The position numbers and the translations under genes were made by a program. Below, piece after piece: positions 16,689 to 19,156 of a DNA stretch of 19,156 bases. The stretch is taken from the NCBI GenBank assembly GCA_033765235.1, contig JANRIG010000002.1, positions 1-19,156 of the forward strand, in the 5' to 3' direction. Each line of letters begins with the position of its first letter. Position 1 is the stretch's first letter. Under the pieces are notes generated by a model. It did no database searches. It had not been told where the DNA came from and saw only the letters and a list, made by a program, of their open reading frames with translations. Source of the DNA: JANRIG01 sp033765235. Its GTDB lineage: Bacteria > Bacteroidota > Bacteroidia > Cytophagales > UBA9547.

Positions 16689-17105
16689 ATGAAAATAATC
16701 ATAATCAACGGTCCAAATCTTAATCTGCTTGGCAAAAGAGAGCCTGATGTGTATGGCAACATGTCATTTGAGCAATATTTTGATACTCTATACAAAAAAT
16801 ACAGCCAAATATCATTAGAATATTATCAATCGAACTCAGAAGGGGAAATAATCAATAAGCTGCATGAAGTAGGTTTTAGTTGCGATGGTATCATACTCAA
16901 TGCCGGCGCATATACGCATACTTCCATTGCCATAGCTGATGCCATATCTGCCATATCTGCCAAAGTGATAGAAGTACATATTTCTAATATACATGCCAGA
17001 GAGCCATTCAGACATTACAGCCATATATCAAAAGTAGCCAAGGGGGTTATTGTAGGGTTTGGGCTTAAGGGTTATGAGCTGGGGTTGCAAAGTTTTTTGT
17101 CATAA
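16689..17105 (+). CDS. aroQ: 3-dehydroquinate dehydratase, type II
   Basis: A 138-residue cytosolic enzyme of the shikimate pathway that converts 3-dehydroquinate to 3-dehydroshikimate; type II enzymes form dodecamers. The start is placed at ATG 16689, because the conserved GPNLNLLGKREPDVYG then begins at residue 8 as in the family. A longer frame from a TTG at 16656 would add 11 residues encoded by the upstream inverted repeat. Catalytic residues visible by family position are N10, R17 and Y22 on the lid, N71 in ILNAGAYTHTSIAIADA, H97 in EVHISNIHAREPFRHYS, and R108. Length is normal (about 140-150). The agmatine deiminase gene follows on the same strand after 68 bp. No other aro gene is present. 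Confidence 0.95.
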   Translation: MKIIIINGPNLNLLGKREPDVYGNMSFEQYFDTLYKKYSQISLEYYQSNSEGEIINKLHEVGFSCDGIILNAGAYTHTSIAIADAISAISAKVIEVHISNIHAREPFRHYSHISKVAKGVIVGFGLKGYELGLQSFLS

Positions 17106-17173
17106 TCAAAGTAGTATTAATACGTAATTTATATATTATTAATAAAATATAATACTAAACTCATCTGATAAAA

Positions 17174-18190
17174 ATGGCAAACTATCACATGCCTGCTGAA
17201 TGGGCACCACATACTGCTACATGGCTGTCATGGCCTCATAATGCTGATACTTGGGGCAATAAACTGGAGGGTGCAGAACTTACATTTGCCAAAATGGTGG
17301 AGGTACTTACTCCTTATGAAAAGGTAAATATCAATGTAAAAAATGAGGCGATGAAAAATAGGGCTATGTCATATATTAATGATACTAAAGCCATTATCTC
17401 ACAAATTAAATTTTACTTCCATAGTACTAATGACAATTGGTGCCGCGACCATGGTCCTATATATGTAAAAGATGACAAAGGCAATAAGGCAATTACTAAC
17501 TGGGAATATAACTCTTGGGGTGGCAAATATCCGCCTTTTGATGATGACAACAGCATACCAAAGCTCATAGCCAACGCACAAGATATACAGACATTAGATA
17601 CAAATATGGTGTTGGAGGGAGGTTCCATAGATGTGAATGGCGAGGGCACGCTGATCACTACTAAGTCATGTTTGCTTCATAAAAACCGCAATCCACACTT
17701 TACCATTAATGATATAGAAGCACATTTGAGTAGGTACTTAGGCGCAAAAAAAATACTGTGGCTCGAAGAGGGTATTGCAGGAGATGATACTGACGGGCAT
17801 ATAGACGACATTACAAGATTTGTAAATGCCCATACCATAGTGACAGCTATAGAAGATGATACTAAAGATGCTAATTATGATACATTGCTACACAATTTTG
17901 AACTCATGAAAACTTGGCAAGGAGCCAATAGAGAAAATTTTAAAATTGTACAACTGCCTATGCCTGAGCCTGTAGTGACCGATGGACTAAGACTGCCTGC
18001 CAGCTACGCAAACTTTTACATTGCCAACCAAACAGTACTGGTGCCAATATTCGGCAGCAAACGCGATAAACTGGCACTCGATATATTGCAAACTGAGTTC
18101 AATTCACGCAAAGTAATAGGCATAGACTGTCGCACATTGGTATGGGGCTTGGGTGCTATTCATTGTTGCACACAGCAGGAGCCTTTGTAA
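17174..18190 (+). CDS. aguA: Agmatine deiminase (porphyromonas-type peptidyl-arginine deiminase family)
   Basis: A 338-residue guanidino-group-modifying enzyme that hydrolyses agmatine to N-carbamoylputrescine and ammonia on the route to putrescine. The family active site is complete: D92 in NWCRDHGP, E148 in LEGGSIDVNGEGTL, H209 in DTDGHIDDITRF, and the nucleophilic cysteine C331 in GAIHCCTQQEP near the C-terminus (a second cysteine, C332, follows). The N-terminus MPAEWAPHTATWLSWPHN is typical. There is no signal peptide, which argues for the cytosolic agmatine enzyme rather than a secreted peptidylarginine deiminase. The usual partner, N-carbamoylputrescine amidohydrolase (aguB), is not adjacent: aroQ lies 68 bp upstream and a convergent response regulator lies downstream. 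An AT-rich inverted repeat (TAGTATTA 17112-17119, TAATACTA 17150-17157) lies in the upstream gap. Confidence 0.92.
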   Translation: MANYHMPAEWAPHTATWLSWPHNADTWGNKLEGAELTFAKMVEVLTPYEKVNINVKNEAMKNRAMSYINDTKAIISQIKFYFHSTNDNWCRDHGPIYVKDDKGNKAITNWEYNSWGGKYPPFDDDNSIPKLIANAQDIQTLDTNMVLEGGSIDVNGEGTLITTKSCLLHKNRNPHFTINDIEAHLSRYLGAKKILWLEEGIAGDDTDGHIDDITRFVNAHTIVTAIEDDTKDANYDTLLHNFELMKTWQGANRENFKIVQLPMPEPVVTDGLRLPASYANFYIANQTVLVPIFGSKRDKLALDILQTEFNSRKVIGIDCRTLVWGLGAIHCCTQQEPL

Positions 18191-18214
18191 GAGTATTTTT
18201 TTATAGTAAAATAG

Positions 18215-18239
18215 TATTGTAGATTACAATATTTTTTTT
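18215..18239 (+). terminator. AT-rich hairpin terminator of agmatine deiminase gene
   Basis: TATTGTA (18215-18221) and TACAATA (18225-18231) form a 7-bp stem with a 3-nt loop, followed by eight T residues on the plus strand, 25 bp past the stop at 18190. The stem is weak (AT-rich) but the layout is right. It overlaps the stop codon of the convergent response-regulator gene. Confidence 0.5.
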
Positions 18240-18862
18240 CCCATAGCTATTCTAATCATTTCAGTGGCATTTTGTGCACTGAATTTTCTAAGCAGGTGCA
18301 TCCTATGAGTCTCTACGGTGCGTGTACTTATATTTTGCTTATCAGCAATTTGCTTGGTGCTGAGTCCAAGAGCTACATCTTTAAGTACGTCCATTTCTTT
18401 TTCTGTAATATCAATTTGTTCTTTATCTTCATTTTTTTTGAGTGTGAGTCCTTTGGCCATGATTAATGACACATCTGCGTTGAAAAATTTTTCGCCGGTC
18501 ATTACTTTATTTATGGCTTTAATAATCTCACTTTTCTCTACATTTTTGAGTAAGTAGCTATCGGCACCGGCCTCTATACATTTGATCACATATTCAGGCT
18601 CTTCGTGCATGGATAAGATGATTATTCCTATATGAGGGTACAAGGCTTTAATTTTTTCGGTGGCTTGAATACCGTTCAATTTTGGCATAGTGAGGTCTAT
18701 GAGCAGTATATCCGGCGTAATGGTGGTGAGCAAATGCATAAGCTCTTCTCCATTTTCGGCTTCTGCTATTACTTTGATACCGGGCTCGTTTTGCAAGAGA
18801 GATTTTATGCCGTCTCTTACCAGTCTGTGGTCGTCGGTAATTATTATGTGGATGTCATTCAT
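18224..18862 (-). CDS. NarL/LuxR-family response regulator
   Basis: A 212-residue two-component regulator. Residues 1-120 form the receiver: acidic pocket D10-D11 (IIITDDHRLVRDG), phospho-acceptor D56 (DILLIDLTMP), switch residues S84 and Y103, and K106 (SYLLKN). Residues about 150-205 form a LuxR-type helix-turn-helix (ITEKEMDVLKDVALGLSTKQ, then IADKQNISTRTVETHRMHLL). It is therefore a cytosolic DNA-binding activator or repressor controlled by phosphorylation. Its partner histidine kinase is not in the window, so it is an orphan here and its targets are unknown. The ATG at 18862 gives the canonical receiver start. The gene stands alone between a terminator upstream (18899-18921) and the convergent agmatine deiminase gene, whose terminator overlaps its stop codon. 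Confidence 0.93.
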   Translation of the reverse strand: MNDIHIIITDDHRLVRDGIKSLLQNEPGIKVIAEAENGEELMHLLTTITPDILLIDLTMPKLNGIQATEKIKALYPHIGIIILSMHEEPEYVIKCIEAGADSYLLKNVEKSEIIKAINKVMTGEKFFNADVSLIMAKGLTLKKNEDKEQIDITEKEMDVLKDVALGLSTKQIADKQNISTRTVETHRMHLLRKFSAQNATEMIRIAMGKKIL

Positions 18863-18898
18863 AACGTATATTGTTTATAAGATATTAAAAATCTAAAT

Positions 18899-18921
18899 AA
18901 AAGCCGGCACAGCCGGCTTTT
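18899..18921 (-). terminator. Strong GC-rich hairpin terminator
   Basis: AAAAGCCGGC (18899-18908) and GCCGGCTTTT (18912-18921) form a perfect 10-bp stem with an ACA triloop. On the minus strand it ends in TTTTATTT, 18 bp after the stop at 18940. It should end the transcript of the partial gene at the right edge and insulate the response regulator. Confidence 0.9.
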
Positions 18922-18939
18922 AGAAACAAATATACGCAA

Positions 18940-19156
18940 TTAGTTTTTTACAACTACCGTATCGTGTTTTTCTACATTGGGTGTATTATTGGCAGGGGCA
19001 TTTTTTTGTTTTTTGCCTGCGTTCATAGCTTTGTAGTTAGACGGGTTGTCGAGTGGAGCCACTACTATATCAAAAGGCATCACAGGTACAATAGCACCGG
19101 AGTTTGATTTAGTATTGAAACCTGCTTTGTAGTTTGCAGAAGCTTCAAAGTTATCT
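18940..19156 (-). CDS. Unrecognised protein, C-terminal 71 residues only
   Basis: The 3' end of a minus-strand gene enters from the right edge; the stop TAA is at 18942-18940. The visible part contains SGAIVPVMPFDIVVAPLDNP followed by NYKAMNAGKKQK, then a low-complexity polar tail rich in Asn, Pro and Ala ending DTVVVKN. I do not recognise the family. There is no T9SS sorting signature and no membrane segment in this part. Amino-acid usage and the strong terminator 18 bp downstream support a real gene. Confidence 0.7.
   Translation of the reverse strand, partial: DNFEASANYKAGFNTKSNSGAIVPVMPFDIVVAPLDNPSNYKAMNAGKKQKNAPANNTPNVEKHDTVVVKN

Noticed and set aside
1..19156. CRISPR arrays, insertion sequences, riboswitches
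   Set aside because: No regularly spaced direct repeats, no transposase-like frames with terminal repeats, and no recognisable riboswitch leaders were seen on either strand.

Overview
The window looks like a chromosomal segment of an AT-rich member of the Bacteroidota, probably near Chitinophagales/Sphingobacteriales (the order is inference). Supporting signs are C-terminal type IX secretion (T9SS) sorting domains of the YPNPATG...YYLQI...KKLIKN kind, weak or absent Shine-Dalgarno sequences, a TAnnTTTG-like promoter box, a hairpin-bearing intergenic repeat of a kind typical of this phylum, and a tiny lysine-rich protein familiar from the phylum. No CRISPR array, transposase, integrase or rRNA was seen.

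Layout. 1-3719 (minus strand) holds secreted surface-protein genes: a partial gene running off the left edge, a LamG-like T9SS protein, and a truncated paralogue of the latter fused in frame upstream of it. This block is strongly mosaic in base composition. 3720-4134 is intergenic and carries a dispersed-repeat-like hairpin element. 4135-8203 (minus) is a tightly packed metabolic run: tRNA-Ser(GGA), leuB and gcvP, with gaps of 25 and 33 bp. Divergent from the tRNA, 8262-12104 (plus) encodes a 1280-residue superfamily 1 helicase whose conserved ends enclose an extremely AT-rich insert. 12162-12263 (minus) is a 33-residue lysine-rich protein. 12465-16469 (minus) is a 1334-residue secreted multidomain protein (signal peptide, PA14-like region, two fibronectin III domains, glycosidase-like core, Ig-like repeats, T9SS tail). 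16689-18190 (plus) holds aroQ and an agmatine deiminase gene. 18224-18862 (minus) is a NarL/LuxR-type response regulator, and 18940-19156 (minus) is the 3' end of an unrecognised gene.

How the genes relate. Most are housekeeping or metabolic singletons (leucine biosynthesis, glycine cleavage, shikimate pathway, agmatine catabolism) whose usual pathway partners are not in the window. The two surface-protein regions share the export route (Sec then T9SS) but flank unrelated genes. Strong terminator hairpins separate the units at 12109-12136, 12415-12442, 18215-18239 and 18899-18921.

Most notable items: the double-signal-peptide LamG fusion with base-composition mosaicism; the helicase with its low-GC insert and possibly degenerate C-terminal nuclease (a defence role is possible but unproven); the unassigned glycosidase-like secreted protein; and a perfect 9-bp inverted repeat just upstream of the aroQ start codon.
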